Translations under genes and position numbers: made by a program
Shown here: in pieces, positions 44,803 to 54,067 of the stretch
Layout: every line of letters starts with the position of its first letter
Position numbering within the stretch: the stretch's first letter is position 1
Assembly: GCA_014378065.1 (NCBI GenBank)
Contig: JACMOK010000071.1
Span: 1 to 64,000, forward strand
Direction of reading: 5' to 3'
Source of the DNA: Flavobacterium sp.
Lineage (GTDB): Bacteria > Bacteroidota > Bacteroidia > Flavobacteriales > Flavobacteriaceae
Length of the DNA: 64,000 nucleotides
The notes under the pieces: generated by a model
What the model saw: the letters and a program-made list of their open reading frames with translations, nothing else
Databases searched by the model: none
What the model was told of the DNA's origin: nothing

Positions 44803-45888
44803 GTGGCTATTAAAAAGAATACGAGTGCACTTCATGAAAGAACAGGCATTTCAGCACCCGAAAGTATGAGCAAACAATCGGTTGATACCATTCAAGCATT
44901 TAGAAAAATTCAACCTTCTTCAAAAGAACTTCTTGCCGGCATTTTATCCGGGAATATAACTGCATTGAGTCGCGCGATTACTTTGGTGGAGAGTACAAAT
45001 GTCGCGCATCTCGAAAAAGCGACCGAAATCATCAATGCCTGTTTACCTCATGCAGGTCAGTCGGTTCGTATTGGAATTACCGGCGTACCCGGTGTAGGGA
45101 AAAGTACATTTATCGAAGCCTTTGGAAAATACTTGACTGGATTGGGGAAAAAAGTGGCTGTTTTGGCTGTTGACCCTAGCAGTACAATTTCGCATGGCAG
45201 TATTTTGGGCGACAAGACCCGAATGGAAGAATTGGTTAAAGACAAAAATGCCTTTATCAGACCCAGTGCCTCTGGGGCGAATTTGGGTGGTGTAGCGCGA
45301 AAAACACGCGAAGCCATCACCCTTTGCGAAGCATCAGGATTTGATACGATTATAATAGAAACGGTGGGCGTGGGACAAAGTGAAACTGCGGTTCACAGCA
45401 TGGTAGATTTCTTTTTGCTGTTAAAGATTTCGGGTGGCGGCGACGAATTACAAGGCATTAAACGCGGTATTATGGAAATGGCCGATGTGATTGTCATCAA
45501 TAAAGCTGATGGCGACAATATCAATAAAGCCAAATTGGCAAGAGCAGAATTCAACCGTGCTTTGCATTTATTTCCTATGAAAAAATCAGGCTGGATGCCA
45601 ACTACTTCAACCTGCAGTGCAATAACTCTGGATGGAATTTCTGGAGTTTGGGAAACAATTTTAAAGTTTTTAGAACTCACAAAAGACAATAATTATTTTT
45701 TAGAAAAGCGCAAAGAGCAAAACCAATATTGGATGCTCGAAACCATCGACGAGCAATTAAAATCCAATTTTTACAATCATCCCGAAATTATAAAGCAATT
45801 GGAAGAAAACAAAAAAGCAGTGCAAAACGACGAAATATCACCTTTTGCAGCTGCTATGATTCTGTTGAAAAAGTATCAAAAATGTTGA
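44803..45888 (+). CDS. meaB: Methylmalonyl-CoA mutase-associated GTPase MeaB
   Basis: 361 aa. G3E-family GTPase that loads and protects adenosylcobalamin in methylmalonyl-CoA mutase. Signatures: ITGVPGVGKSTFIEAFG (Walker A, near 94), VAVLAVDPSSTISHGSILGDKTRM, IIIETVGVGQSE, and VINKADG (the NKxD guanine motif). The start is uncertain: GTG at 44803 follows TACTTTT-type -7 sequences at about 44776-44789; a later ATG (SKQSVDT) is possible. It works with the PduO-type adenosyltransferase at 37615. The mutase genes are outside the window. It converges on the next gene with one base between stops. Confidence 0.95.
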   Translation: MAIKKNTSALHERTGISAPESMSKQSVDTIQAFRKIQPSSKELLAGILSGNITALSRAITLVESTNVAHLEKATEIINACLPHAGQSVRIGITGVPGVGKSTFIEAFGKYLTGLGKKVAVLAVDPSSTISHGSILGDKTRMEELVKDKNAFIRPSASGANLGGVARKTREAITLCEASGFDTIIIETVGVGQSETAVHSMVDFFLLLKISGGGDELQGIKRGIMEMADVIVINKADGDNINKAKLARAEFNRALHLFPMKKSGWMPTTSTCSAITLDGISGVWETILKFLELTKDNNYFLEKRKEQNQYWMLETIDEQLKSNFYNHPEIIKQLEENKKAVQNDEISPFAAAMILLKKYQKC

Positions 45889-45889
45889 A

Positions 45890-46120
45890 CTATTCCTTCT
45901 CGTAACGCTCCATTTCTCGATCATAAAAATCATTGGCAAGAACAATTAATCCCTCCATTTCGGCGTTCAATTCCGCTTCGTCAAGGTCCTCATCTTCTTC
46001 CATAAACTCGACCTCATCATCCTTGAGATTGATAATAAATCTAGGATAATCAAGATGAATGATAAAAATATCCTCGGGAAAATCAGTATTGTCACCGAGC
46101 AAAAATTTAGGTAATTCCAT
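45890..46120 (-). CDS. Small acidic hypothetical protein
   Basis: 76 aa. MELPKFLLGDNTDFPEDIFIIHLDYPRFIINL, then a block of acidic residues (EVEFMEEDEDLDEAE), ending YDREMERYEKE. No signal peptide or membrane segment. It looks like a conserved flavobacterial protein of unknown function. Convergent with meaB (stops one base apart) and 56 bp from the SPFH gene's end on the same strand. Confidence 0.75.
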   Translation of the reverse strand: MELPKFLLGDNTDFPEDIFIIHLDYPRFIINLKDDEVEFMEEDEDLDEAELNAEMEGLIVLANDFYDREMERYEKE

Positions 46121-46176
46121 AGTTGTTGTGCGTATTGCTGGATGTGATGTAAAAGGAATGAACTACCACCATTTTT

Positions 46177-47082
46177 TTATTTATCAGATAAAATCAACGG
46201 CGTATTTTTCCCATTCATGAAAATAATTTTGGTGTTGGGAGAAGCCGCTAGTTCTTTTTGGGCTTTAATTTGTTCGTACTGCAACTGCTTGTCAGACAAT
46301 CCGGTAGAAATGATCCTTTGGTAATCCGCAATACCCTGTGCTTCTACCCTCTTTCTTTCCGCTTCCTGTTTTTCTTTTTGCAAAACAAACTGCATTTTTT
46401 GTGCATCTTGCTCTGCGTTAATTTTACTTTCGATGGTCGCTTTAACAGAAGCCGGAAGGTTGATGTTTCTAATCAATAGTTGTTCTAATACTAAACCCCT
46501 GCTTTTGAAATCAGCTTCTATGGTTTTAAATATTCGTTGCTGAAATTCATTTCTTTTGGTAGAATACAAAGCTACCGCATCATAATAAACTGCATTATCA
46601 CGAATCCGCGTTCTGGTTACGGGCCGGACAATTTTATCAGTATAATTGACTCCGATTTGTTTGAATATTTTTGGTGCAGACTGTGGATCAATACGATACA
46701 ATACGGTCAAATCAATTACAACTTCCAGACCATCATTCGATAACACCCGAATTGCATCATCGCCTTCCTGAGCACCTTCGCTGTGTACTGCCGACATGGT
46801 ATAATTTTGGGTTTGTATATCATAATCCGTAATGTCGAGTAACGGATTGATCAAATGAAGACCACTCTGTAAGATGTCTGGCTGAACGCTGCCGTAAAGC
46901 GATTGCACACCTACTTTTCCCGCGTCTATCTGTTTAAACATGGAAGAAAAAAGGCCGAGAAGGATTACTAAAACACCTAAAATTTTGAGAAGACTGGAGA
47001 ATTTAGAGAATTGATTTTGATTGTTTTTCAACGTGAAACTGGCCAACAGCAGCATGGCACCCAAAATAATAGATAGTATCAT
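46177..47082 (-). CDS. Prohibitin-like SPFH/band 7 membrane protein
   Basis: 301 aa. An N-terminal membrane anchor (two close hydrophobic segments, about 1-18 and 30-48: LLKILGVLVILLGLFSSMF) and then a prohibitin-type SPFH domain: QIDAGKVGVQSLYGSVQPDILQSGLH, VVIDLTVLYRIDP, and the helical tail EQDAQKMQFVLQKEKQEAERKRVEAQGIADYQRII. Prohibitin-like proteins form ring assemblies on the membrane that modulate proteases such as FtsH. No FtsH gene nearby. Confidence 0.88.
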   Translation of the reverse strand: MILSIILGAMLLLASFTLKNNQNQFSKFSSLLKILGVLVILLGLFSSMFKQIDAGKVGVQSLYGSVQPDILQSGLHLINPLLDITDYDIQTQNYTMSAVHSEGAQEGDDAIRVLSNDGLEVVIDLTVLYRIDPQSAPKIFKQIGVNYTDKIVRPVTRTRIRDNAVYYDAVALYSTKRNEFQQRIFKTIEADFKSRGLVLEQLLIRNINLPASVKATIESKINAEQDAQKMQFVLQKEKQEAERKRVEAQGIADYQRIISTGLSDKQLQYEQIKAQKELAASPNTKIIFMNGKNTPLILSDK

Positions 47083-47150
47083 TTTATATTTTTAAAAGTT
47101 GTTGTTTGTTGTGCAAATTACTATGTCATTGCCTCTCTAAATGTACATCG

Positions 47151-48530
47151 CTATTTTCGATTTTCAAGTAACAATTTCTTAGTAAGTTTTGCAAAGCGAA
47201 TATACAAAAATAAAGCGGCGGCTGTTAATCCTGCCAAAAGTCCAATCCATATTCCCGTAGCTTTCAATTCGGTATACTTCCCCAAATAAAATGAAATCGG
47301 AAAACCAATCATCCAATAGGCCACAAAAGTAATGTACATCGGAATTTTAACATCCTGCAACCCGCGCAATGCCCCTAAAACGACCACCTGAATGCCATCG
47401 GAAATCTGAAAAACCGCAGCCACCAAAAGTAACTTAGCGGCAATCGAGATGACTTCCTGATTATCCAAAGCCTGATTGCTATTTTCCAAATTCAAAAATA
47501 AATGAGGCAAAAAGTTATGAAGTGCAATGAACAGCACGCCAAAAACGGCTTCAATAATGATGGCAAGTAAAAATATCGACCTTGCCACGACGATTAAATT
47601 CTTATAATCATTCAGCCCTTTCTGATTGCTCACCCGAATCATGGCCGTAACACTTAAACCCATGGCTACCATAAAGGTCGTTGTCGCCAAGGTCAAAGCA
47701 ATTTGATTGGCAGCCTGGCTGGCTTTGCCAATAGAACCAGAAAGCCAGATGGCGGCAGTAAAAAGTGCCACTTCAAACAACATCTGCATAGCCGAAGGAA
47801 ATCCGAGATTAATGATTTTGTTCAGCATCGATTTTTTGATCTGCTGAAATCTGAAATTTTTGAAATACGGTTGGAGTACAGCATTTTTGCGTAAAAGATA
47901 ATCCATAAATACCACCATCATAATTCGGGATATCACCGTGCCTAATGCGGCACCAAGAATGCCCAGTTTTGGAAAAATCCATATGCCATAAATCAACACA
48001 TAATTAAAAAAAACATGCACTACATTGGCCATAAAAATGGCATACATTGAATACTTTGTTTTTGACAATCCATCTGCAAACTGCTTGTAGCCTTGATACA
48101 CTATCACGGGAATTAATGAAAAAGCCACCCAGTCTATATAAGGAGCCGCTAATTTGACCACTGCCTCGGGCTGGTGCATCCAATACATCATTGGTTTGGC
48201 GAGGACAATCAACACAAATAAAGCGAGGCCTAAAATGGTACATAAAAATAATCCGTGATGAAAAGTGGACCGAATGGTGTTCTGGTCGTTTTCGGCATCG
48301 GCCTCAGCTATAATAGGCGTAATGGCCGTTGAAAAGCCGATCCCCAGCGACATTGCAATAAATATAAAACTGTTTCCCAACGAAACGGCGGCCAATTCTG
48401 TTGAACCTAGTTTACCCACCATGATATTGTCAACAATGCCAATAAGCGTGTGGCCGAGCATTCCCAATATCACGGGATAAGCCAACTTTAGATTATAAGA
48501 GAATTCCTTTGTGTAAATGGACCACTTCAC
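47151..48530 (-). CDS. MATE family efflux transporter
   Basis: 459 aa, about 12 membrane segments in two homologous halves. LAYPVILGMLGHTLIGIVDNIMVGKLGSTELAAVSLGNSF is the classical MATE start, and GFPSAMQMLFEVALFTAAIWLSGSIGKASQAANQIALT begins the second half. NorM-like Na+ or H+ antiporters export cationic drugs or metabolites; substrate unknown. It has a minus-strand promoter at 48548-48576 and is divergent from a T9SS cargo gene. Confidence 0.92.
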   Translation of the reverse strand: MKWSIYTKEFSYNLKLAYPVILGMLGHTLIGIVDNIMVGKLGSTELAAVSLGNSFIFIAMSLGIGFSTAITPIIAEADAENDQNTIRSTFHHGLFLCTILGLALFVLIVLAKPMMYWMHQPEAVVKLAAPYIDWVAFSLIPVIVYQGYKQFADGLSKTKYSMYAIFMANVVHVFFNYVLIYGIWIFPKLGILGAALGTVISRIMMVVFMDYLLRKNAVLQPYFKNFRFQQIKKSMLNKIINLGFPSAMQMLFEVALFTAAIWLSGSIGKASQAANQIALTLATTTFMVAMGLSVTAMIRVSNQKGLNDYKNLIVVARSIFLLAIIIEAVFGVLFIALHNFLPHLFLNLENSNQALDNQEVISIAAKLLLVAAVFQISDGIQVVVLGALRGLQDVKIPMYITFVAYWMIGFPISFYLGKYTELKATGIWIGLLAGLTAAALFLYIRFAKLTKKLLLENRK

Positions 48531-48547
48531 TTTTTGAAATTTTGAGA

Positions 48548-48576
48548 CAAAAGTAGGATTAATAGCGGTTCAACAA
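48548..48576 (-). promoter_or_regulatory. MATE gene promoter (TTG-N18-TACTTTTG)
   Basis: On the minus strand the -33 TTG is at 48574-48576 and the -7 box TACTTTTG at 48548-48555, 18 bp apart, close before the MATE ATG. Confidence 0.6.
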
Positions 48577-48599
48577 TTCTTAAATTAAAAAAATTTTAA

Positions 48600-48607
48600 T
48601 ACATTTG
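48600..48607 (+). promoter_or_regulatory. -7 box of the 48634 gene
   Basis: TACATTTG, 26 bp before the ATG, matches TAnnTTTG. Confidence 0.45.
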
Positions 48608-48633
48608 AACTGCACTTTACTAAACAAGAAAAG

Positions 48634-49668
48634 ATGAAAAAAACAATACTTTGCCTTTTTATTTTGTCAGCCTTTTATGGAACTGGTCAAAATCTCTTCC
48701 AAGATTCTTTTGGACTGTATAACACTGGGGTTCAACTTAGCGGTCAGGGTCCGTGGACAAATAATTCTTCTTTAGCGGGAGGGCTAGGATCCGCTGTAAT
48801 AGGCTCTGGCGGGAGCAATGTCTTAGTTGTCGCAACACCCATAAGTTATTTAAATTATGGCTCCTCGACCAAGTCAATAGAAATAAAGCCCAACGGCGAT
48901 GGCTGCGGACTTGGTTTTACTCCAACCATTTCTGGAGATCTTTTTGTCAGTTTTGTTTTGAATTTGAGTGCATCCCAAGCCAACAACAATAGTGATTTTT
49001 TTAGAGTAATGAGCGGAGATAATTTTACTACATCATTTCGTCTCTACGCTACGGCTGCCGGAGGCGGATTTTTTATAGGAACTGCGAAAGGAGCCAATGG
49101 CAATGCCATCGCCTTTAGTCCAAATGCTTATGGGTTCAATCTTGACCACCTTATTGTTGTGAAATACGCTCAATTTTCGGGAGTTAGTGATGATGTTGTA
49201 AGTGTTTATATTGATCCTGCGTATATTACCGGAGAACCCAATTTTCCTACATTCAGTACGAATGTTGGTATGGATCAGAGCGGCAGTCTTGATCGATTGT
49301 CATTCCGGCAAAATTGGACCAATGGAATGCCAACCGGCCGTGCGGGCTTAACTAGTGTAGCAACAACTTGGAATGCATTATCGTTTTTACCTTTGGCTAC
49401 AACGAACTTTGATGCAAGCCACCAATTTTTGATTGGCACCGAAAATGCTAAAGAAGGAATACTTAGCCTGGCATCCGATTTTATAAAAGGAAATGTTATT
49501 TTAAAAATATACGCAACAAATGGAACCCTGTTGCACAAAGCAAATATAGCAATCACAAAGAATTTTAACGATTTCGAGATTACCCCGCTTCGCCACGCTG
49601 GTTTTTATATCATTGAACTTAGCGACGACAGCAATAACAGATACACTCAAAAAATAATAGTAAAGTAA
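48634..49668 (+). CDS. Secreted protein with T9SS C-terminal sorting domain
   Basis: 344 aa. Signal peptide MKKTILCLFILSAFYGTGQ. The middle (FQDSFGLYNTGVQLSGQGPWTNN ... GLGFTPTISGDLFVSFVLNLSAS) resembles beta-rich concanavalin-like extracellular domains often found in Bacteroidota surface proteins; I cannot assign an enzyme. The end (ILSLASDFIKGNVILKIYATNGTLLHK ... AGFYIIELSDDSNNRYTQKIIVK) is a type A T9SS sorting domain. Monocistronic, with a terminator after it. Confidence 0.78.
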   Translation: MKKTILCLFILSAFYGTGQNLFQDSFGLYNTGVQLSGQGPWTNNSSLAGGLGSAVIGSGGSNVLVVATPISYLNYGSSTKSIEIKPNGDGCGLGFTPTISGDLFVSFVLNLSASQANNNSDFFRVMSGDNFTTSFRLYATAAGGGFFIGTAKGANGNAIAFSPNAYGFNLDHLIVVKYAQFSGVSDDVVSVYIDPAYITGEPNFPTFSTNVGMDQSGSLDRLSFRQNWTNGMPTGRAGLTSVATTWNALSFLPLATTNFDASHQFLIGTENAKEGILSLASDFIKGNVILKIYATNGTLLHKANIAITKNFNDFEITPLRHAGFYIIELSDDSNNRYTQKIIVK

Positions 49669-49686
49669 CCGTCAAACATTTTTTGT

Positions 49687-49717
49687 AAAATCCGTTGTAA
49701 AAAACGGATTTTTTTTG
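49687..49717 (+). terminator. Terminator after the 48634 gene
   Basis: AAATCCGTT pairs with AACGGATTT and is followed by eight T. Confidence 0.87.
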
Positions 49718-49815
49718 CCTTAAAATCAACCAATGCGAACAGCTATCCATTTGGTCTGTTATAAATACTACAATCTAATCTTGAAATTTCATAAGATTAT
49801 TCCCATTAATCAGGC

Positions 49816-49823
49816 TAGTTTTG
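49816..49823 (+). promoter_or_regulatory. Possible -7 box of the 49894 gene
   Basis: TAGTTTTG, 70 bp before the ATG; implies a leader of about 60 nt. Confidence 0.35.
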
Positions 49824-49893
49824 CCGAAATCATGCTGCAATCACACGAAGTCTTTACGGTAATGATATTAAAAAAATTAAAAATCGTTACACT

Positions 49894-50448
49894 ATGAAAA
49901 TTACCAAGAAAATGAAAATGCTTTTTATCATCGCAGTCGCTTTGGGTTTCGCCGGAAACGCGCTTGCTCAAAACAAAAAAGCCACCAATTACGATCAAGG
50001 ATTTCGATTGGGATTTGGCCTAAGTGGCGGATATGTTTTCGACGATCCGTATGATTTTGCTTTAGGTGCAGATGCTAGAATCCAATACGATCTCTCCAAA
50101 AGGTATTCATTTACACTTACCACAGGATTCACCAATATGTTTGTAACCGGCAAAAAAAATGACCTCGGATTTATACCCGTGAAAGCAGGTTTTAAAGGTT
50201 TCTTCTGGGAAGATCAGTTTTATGCCATGGGTGAAGCCGGTGCCGGTTTTGCCATAACCAATGGTTACGATCAAACGTCTTTGATTTTGGCCCCAAGCAT
50301 TGGGTACGCCAATAAATACTTCGATGTCAGTTTGCGGTACGAGTATTATTCCGATTTTCCTGTAGTCAAAACCAATGGCCTTAACACCGTCTACGGCGAA
50401 GGCACTGGTCAATTGGCTATCCGACTGGCCTATGGTTTTAAATTGTAA
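49894..50448 (+). CDS. Small outer-membrane beta-barrel protein
   Basis: 184 aa. Signal peptide MKITKKMKMLFIIAVALGFAGNALAQ, then alternating amphipathic beta strands: FRLGFGLSGGYVFDDPYDFALGADARIQYDL, YSFTLTTGFTNMF, FYAMGEAGAGFAI, ending IRLAYGFKL with the terminal aromatic pattern of barrel proteins. Probably an eight-strand barrel of the OmpA/OmpX type; function unknown. It has its own terminator shared with the convergent ppk2 gene. Confidence 0.8.
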   Translation: MKITKKMKMLFIIAVALGFAGNALAQNKKATNYDQGFRLGFGLSGGYVFDDPYDFALGADARIQYDLSKRYSFTLTTGFTNMFVTGKKNDLGFIPVKAGFKGFFWEDQFYAMGEAGAGFAITNGYDQTSLILAPSIGYANKYFDVSLRYEYYSDFPVVKTNGLNTVYGEGTGQLAIRLAYGFKL

Positions 50449-50452
50449 AATA

Positions 50453-50486
50453 AAAAAAGGCTCTGCATTGCAGAGCCTTTTTTATT
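50453..50486. terminator. Bidirectional terminator
   Basis: AAAGGCTCTGCA pairs perfectly with TGCAGAGCCTTT, with A and T runs on both sides. It overlaps the last codons of ppk2. Confidence 0.92.
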
Positions 50487-51360
50487 CTTCCCTAAGTTGG
50501 TTTTTGTAACTTTCAATATTATTTCTGACCGCCTCATCAAGCAACGGTTCTTGAATATCGGTATATTTTTGCATGACTTCCCAAATAATTTTACCTACAA
50601 TATAACGGGCCATCTCTTTATCATCAGCCGGAATCACATACCAGGGCGCATATTTCTTTGAAGTAGCGTTAATTGCTTCTTCATAATATTTCATGTAATC
50701 TTCCCAATGATCGCGCTCTTTTAAATCGCCTACCGAAAATTTCCAATTGTGCTTCGCCTCTTCTAAACGCCGCAACAACCGCTGCCTTTGCTCCTCTTTG
50801 CTCAGATGCAAAAAGAACTTCAATACGATAGTTCCGTTTTGGGAAAGGTGTTTTTCAAAATGATTGATTTGCGCCATTCGGTTTTCCCAGAATTGAGCAG
50901 TAATGTCTTCTACTTTTTCAATTCCTGGCAGGTTTTCATTTAAAATATATTCCGGATGCACCCGAGTCACCAACACATTCTCATAATGCGTGCGGTTAAA
51001 AACCGTAAACTTACCTTTTTCGGGCAAGGCGAGATAATGCCGCCACAGAAAATCGTGTTCTAACTCTGAAGAATTAGGCGTTTTAAAACTAAGCACCTCC
51101 ACGCCTCTTGGGTTAAATTCCTTAAACACTTCCCGAATCAAACTGTCCTTTCCTGAAGTATCCATCCCCTGCAAACAAATCAGCACACTGTAGCGATTGT
51201 GCGCATACATGACATCCTGTAACGCGCTGAGTTTGTCGCGAACGGCGTCGAGTTTGTCTTCCTTTTCGGCATCATCGGCTCCGTTTTGTAGCAAGGTAGC
51301 AACTTTGGATAGGGTAATTTTTTTTACCACTTTAAATTCATCGGGATCAATTGACTTCAT
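50482..51360 (-). CDS. ppk2: Polyphosphate kinase 2 family protein
   Basis: 292 aa, single-domain PPK2, which transfers phosphate between polyphosphate and nucleotides. ICLQGMDTSGKDSLIREVF holds the Walker A-like loop (near 64), FNRTHYENVLVTRVHPEYI the Asp/Arg lid region, and LKFFLHLSKEEQRQRLLRRLEE with LKERDHWEDYMKYYEEAI the closing motifs. Whether it favours AMP, ADP or GDP cannot be read directly. The start MKSIDPDEFKVVKK is close behind a minus-strand -7 box. Not linked to ppk1 or ppx. Confidence 0.93.
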   Translation of the reverse strand: MKSIDPDEFKVVKKITLSKVATLLQNGADDAEKEDKLDAVRDKLSALQDVMYAHNRYSVLICLQGMDTSGKDSLIREVFKEFNPRGVEVLSFKTPNSSELEHDFLWRHYLALPEKGKFTVFNRTHYENVLVTRVHPEYILNENLPGIEKVEDITAQFWENRMAQINHFEKHLSQNGTIVLKFFLHLSKEEQRQRLLRRLEEAKHNWKFSVGDLKERDHWEDYMKYYEEAINATSKKYAPWYVIPADDKEMARYIVGKIIWEVMQKYTDIQEPLLDEAVRNNIESYKNQLREE

Positions 51361-51385
51361 GTAAATTCATTTATATTTATAGTTT

Positions 51386-51393
51386 CAAATTTA
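51386..51393 (-). promoter_or_regulatory. ppk2 -7 box
   Basis: TAAATTTG on the minus strand, 26 bp before the ppk2 ATG, with a TTG 15 bp upstream (short spacing). Confidence 0.45.
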
Positions 51394-51532
51394 AGAAATA
51401 TTTGAAGCCAATTCCAGCTATCCATTACAATTTTTTTTGCTCCTCGCCAATTTATATTTTTAAAACTTAGACAACGCAAAAAAAGATTTTCTTTGCTATC
51501 TGGGCTAGGGAAACCAGTAAAATTCAACACTT

Positions 51533-52366
51533 ATGCATGCTTTTCAACTTGAATTGTTATTTCAAATTATAGGGATCGGCTCCGCTTCAGGATTACTATA
51601 CCATGAACCTTCCTTGTACTTGATTTCAGACAACGGAGCCTATCTTTACCAGTTCCAAACCCAAACGAAAGCGCTGGAAAAAACACTGCTTTTCGATAAT
51701 CCGGTTGTGGAGAACATTCCCAAAAAAATAAAACCCGATTTCGAATCCATCACCCATTTTGAAGATGACTATTTTATTTTTGGCTCCGGTTCAACGCCAA
51801 ACCGAAATAAGATGTTTCAATACCATTCAAAAAACAAAACCATAAAAACCATAGACCTGACCAATCTCTATCTGTTGATGCAAAGTTTTGGCAATATCAA
51901 GCCAGAGGATTTTAATATTGAAGGCGTTGTTTTTACGGGCGAAATTTGGTATTTTTTGCAACGTGGCAACGCAGGAACAGGCAAAAATGGCATTTTCACA
52001 GTGCAAGGTAGCAACCTCGAAAATGATTTCACGATTTTATACAATTCCTACAGACTTCCAAAGATAAAAGGCATTCAAAGTAGTTTTACCGATGCAGTTT
52101 TGATAAATGACACACTCTATTTTTTGAGCACCGCCGAAAATACCAAATCGACTTTTGACGATGGTGTTGTGCTCGGAAGTTTTGTAGGGCTTCTCAATAC
52201 AAAGACGATGAAAATCGACTTTACCCAACAAATTAGCAGCCAACATAAGTTTGAAGGTATTTCGCTGTACCAAAGTACCGCCTCGACCATAGAATTTTTA
52301 CTTTGTGACGACGACGATTCGGACAGATTACAAACAAATATATATAAGTTGGTGTTAAACAAATAA
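51533..52366 (+). CDS. Conserved hypothetical protein, probable beta-propeller (DUF6929-like)
   Basis: 277 aa without signal peptide. Alternating beta repeats such as IGIGSASGLLYHEPSLYLISDNGAYLYQF, DFESITHFEDDYFIFGSGSTPNRNKMFQY and FNIEGVVFTGEIWYFLQRGN suggest a beta-propeller. SGLLYHEPSLYLISDNGAYLY and EDFNIEGV resemble DUF6929/phytase-like propellers of Bacteroidota. The acidic CDDDDSDRLQTNIYKL end could bind a metal. Function unknown. It converges on the ABC-F gene with 19 bp between stops. Confidence 0.72.
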   Translation: MHAFQLELLFQIIGIGSASGLLYHEPSLYLISDNGAYLYQFQTQTKALEKTLLFDNPVVENIPKKIKPDFESITHFEDDYFIFGSGSTPNRNKMFQYHSKNKTIKTIDLTNLYLLMQSFGNIKPEDFNIEGVVFTGEIWYFLQRGNAGTGKNGIFTVQGSNLENDFTILYNSYRLPKIKGIQSSFTDAVLINDTLYFLSTAENTKSTFDDGVVLGSFVGLLNTKTMKIDFTQQISSQHKFEGISLYQSTASTIEFLLCDDDDSDRLQTNIYKLVLNK

Positions 52367-52385
52367 TTTTTAAAAAAATTGAAGG

Positions 52386-54020
52386 CTACTTCTCAATTTC
52401 TCTCAAATTTTCCATTTTCTTGTGCGCTAAAAATGCTGCGATGTCTTCAAAATGTTCTTTTACACGTTTGTTTCCGAATTCAAAAACTTTGGTCGCAAGA
52501 CCATCGAGAAAATCCCGATCGTGGGATACCAAGATTAAAGTGCCCTCAAAATCGCGAAGTGCTTCTTTGATAATATCTTTGGTTTTCATATCCAAATGAT
52601 TTGATGGCTCGTCAAGAATCAACAAATTAACCGGTTCTAACAACAATTTAATCATGGCCAGTCGCGTTTTCTCGCCACCCGACAACACCTTTACCTTTTT
52701 GGTTACATCATCGCCATGAAACATAAAGGCACCTAAGATATCCTTTATTTTCGTGCGTACGTCGCCCACCGCAATGTCATCGATAGTTTCAAAAATGGTC
52801 GCGTTTTCATCCAATAAGGCCGCCTGATTTTGGGCGAAATAACCTATTTTGGCATTGTGCCCGATCTCTAAAGTACCTCCGTTAAGATCGATTTCTTTCA
52901 TGATTGCTTTAATCATGGTCGATTTGCCTTCGCCATTCTTTCCGACAAAAGCCACTTTCTCGCCGCGCTCGATGACAATATTGGCGTCCTTAAAAACCAC
53001 ATGATCGCCATAAGATTTCGACAAATCTTTTACAATCACTGGATATTGACCTGATCGTACCGCCGGCGGAAACTTTAGTCGCAACGCAGAAGTATCAATC
53101 TCGTCAATGGCTACAGGCACCAACTTTTCGAGCATTTTTACGCGCGACTGCACCTGCAATGTTTTAGAATAGGTGCCTTTAAAACGATCAATGAATTCCA
53201 TATTGTCTGCAATCATTCGTTGCTGTTCGTCATACGCTTTCTGTTGGTGTACGCGACGGTCTTTGCGCAATTCGAGATAATGCGAATACTTGGCTTTGTA
53301 ATCGTAAATCCTACCCATCGTAACTTCAATCGTTCGGTTGGTTATATTGTCTACAAATGCCTTGTCATGCGAAATCACCACAACTGCTTTGGCCGAATTG
53401 ATTAAGAAGTCTTCAAGCCATTGGATGCTTTCAATATCCATGTGATTGGTCGGCTCATCGAGTAAAATCAAGTCTGGTTTTTGGAGTAAGATTTTCGCCA
53501 ATTCGATGCGCATGCGCCAGCCTCCCGAGAATTCTGCGGTTTGTCGGGCGAAGTCTTCGCGAAGAAAACCAAGTCCCAGTAAGATCTTCTCGATTTCTGC
53601 TTCGTAATTGATTTCTTCAATGGCATAGAACTTTTCGCTAAGGTCAGAAACCCTTTCGATAAGCTTCATGTAGGCATCAGTTTCATAATCTGTCCGTATG
53701 GTCAATTGCTCATTGATGTCGTCGATTTCTGCCTTCATACTAAAAATTTCACGAAAGGCTTTCGAAGTTTCCTCCATGACCGTCACGCCATCGGTAGTCA
53801 GCAAATGTTGCGGCAGATAGGCGATGACGGCATCTTTTGGTGCAGAAATATTTCCGGAAGTAGGTTTGCTTTGACCCGCAATAATTTTTAGGAGCGTTGA
53901 TTTTCCGGCACCGTTCTTACCCATCAAGGCAATTTTATCATTTTCGTTGATGGAAAATGAAACGTCACTAAACAAATTGGTTCCGCCAAATTGCACGGAA
54001 ATATCATTAACTGTAATCAT
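52386..54020 (-). CDS. ABC-F family ATPase, YbiT/EttA type
   Basis: 544 aa, two fused ABC ATPase domains, no membrane part. Domain 1: MGKNGAGKSTLLKI, FSGGWRMRIELAK, LLDEPTNHMDIES. The arm/linker follows (YKAKYSHYLELRKDRRVHQQKAYDEQQRMI). Domain 2: FVGKNGEGKSTMIKAIM, LSGGEKTRLAMIKLL, LLILDEPSNHLDMK. FSGGWRMR and the length fit the YbiT subfamily, which acts in translation at the ribosomal E site. There is no Uup-like C-terminal coiled coil, unlike the ABC-F at 32280. Confidence 0.9.
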   Translation of the reverse strand: MITVNDISVQFGGTNLFSDVSFSINENDKIALMGKNGAGKSTLLKIIAGQSKPTSGNISAPKDAVIAYLPQHLLTTDGVTVMEETSKAFREIFSMKAEIDDINEQLTIRTDYETDAYMKLIERVSDLSEKFYAIEEINYEAEIEKILLGLGFLREDFARQTAEFSGGWRMRIELAKILLQKPDLILLDEPTNHMDIESIQWLEDFLINSAKAVVVISHDKAFVDNITNRTIEVTMGRIYDYKAKYSHYLELRKDRRVHQQKAYDEQQRMIADNMEFIDRFKGTYSKTLQVQSRVKMLEKLVPVAIDEIDTSALRLKFPPAVRSGQYPVIVKDLSKSYGDHVVFKDANIVIERGEKVAFVGKNGEGKSTMIKAIMKEIDLNGGTLEIGHNAKIGYFAQNQAALLDENATIFETIDDIAVGDVRTKIKDILGAFMFHGDDVTKKVKVLSGGEKTRLAMIKLLLEPVNLLILDEPSNHLDMKTKDIIKEALRDFEGTLILVSHDRDFLDGLATKVFEFGNKRVKEHFEDIAAFLAHKKMENLREIEK

Positions 54021-54067
54021 AAGAAATGGTAGGTTTTAAAATTATACAATCGTTTGAAAAACGATTT

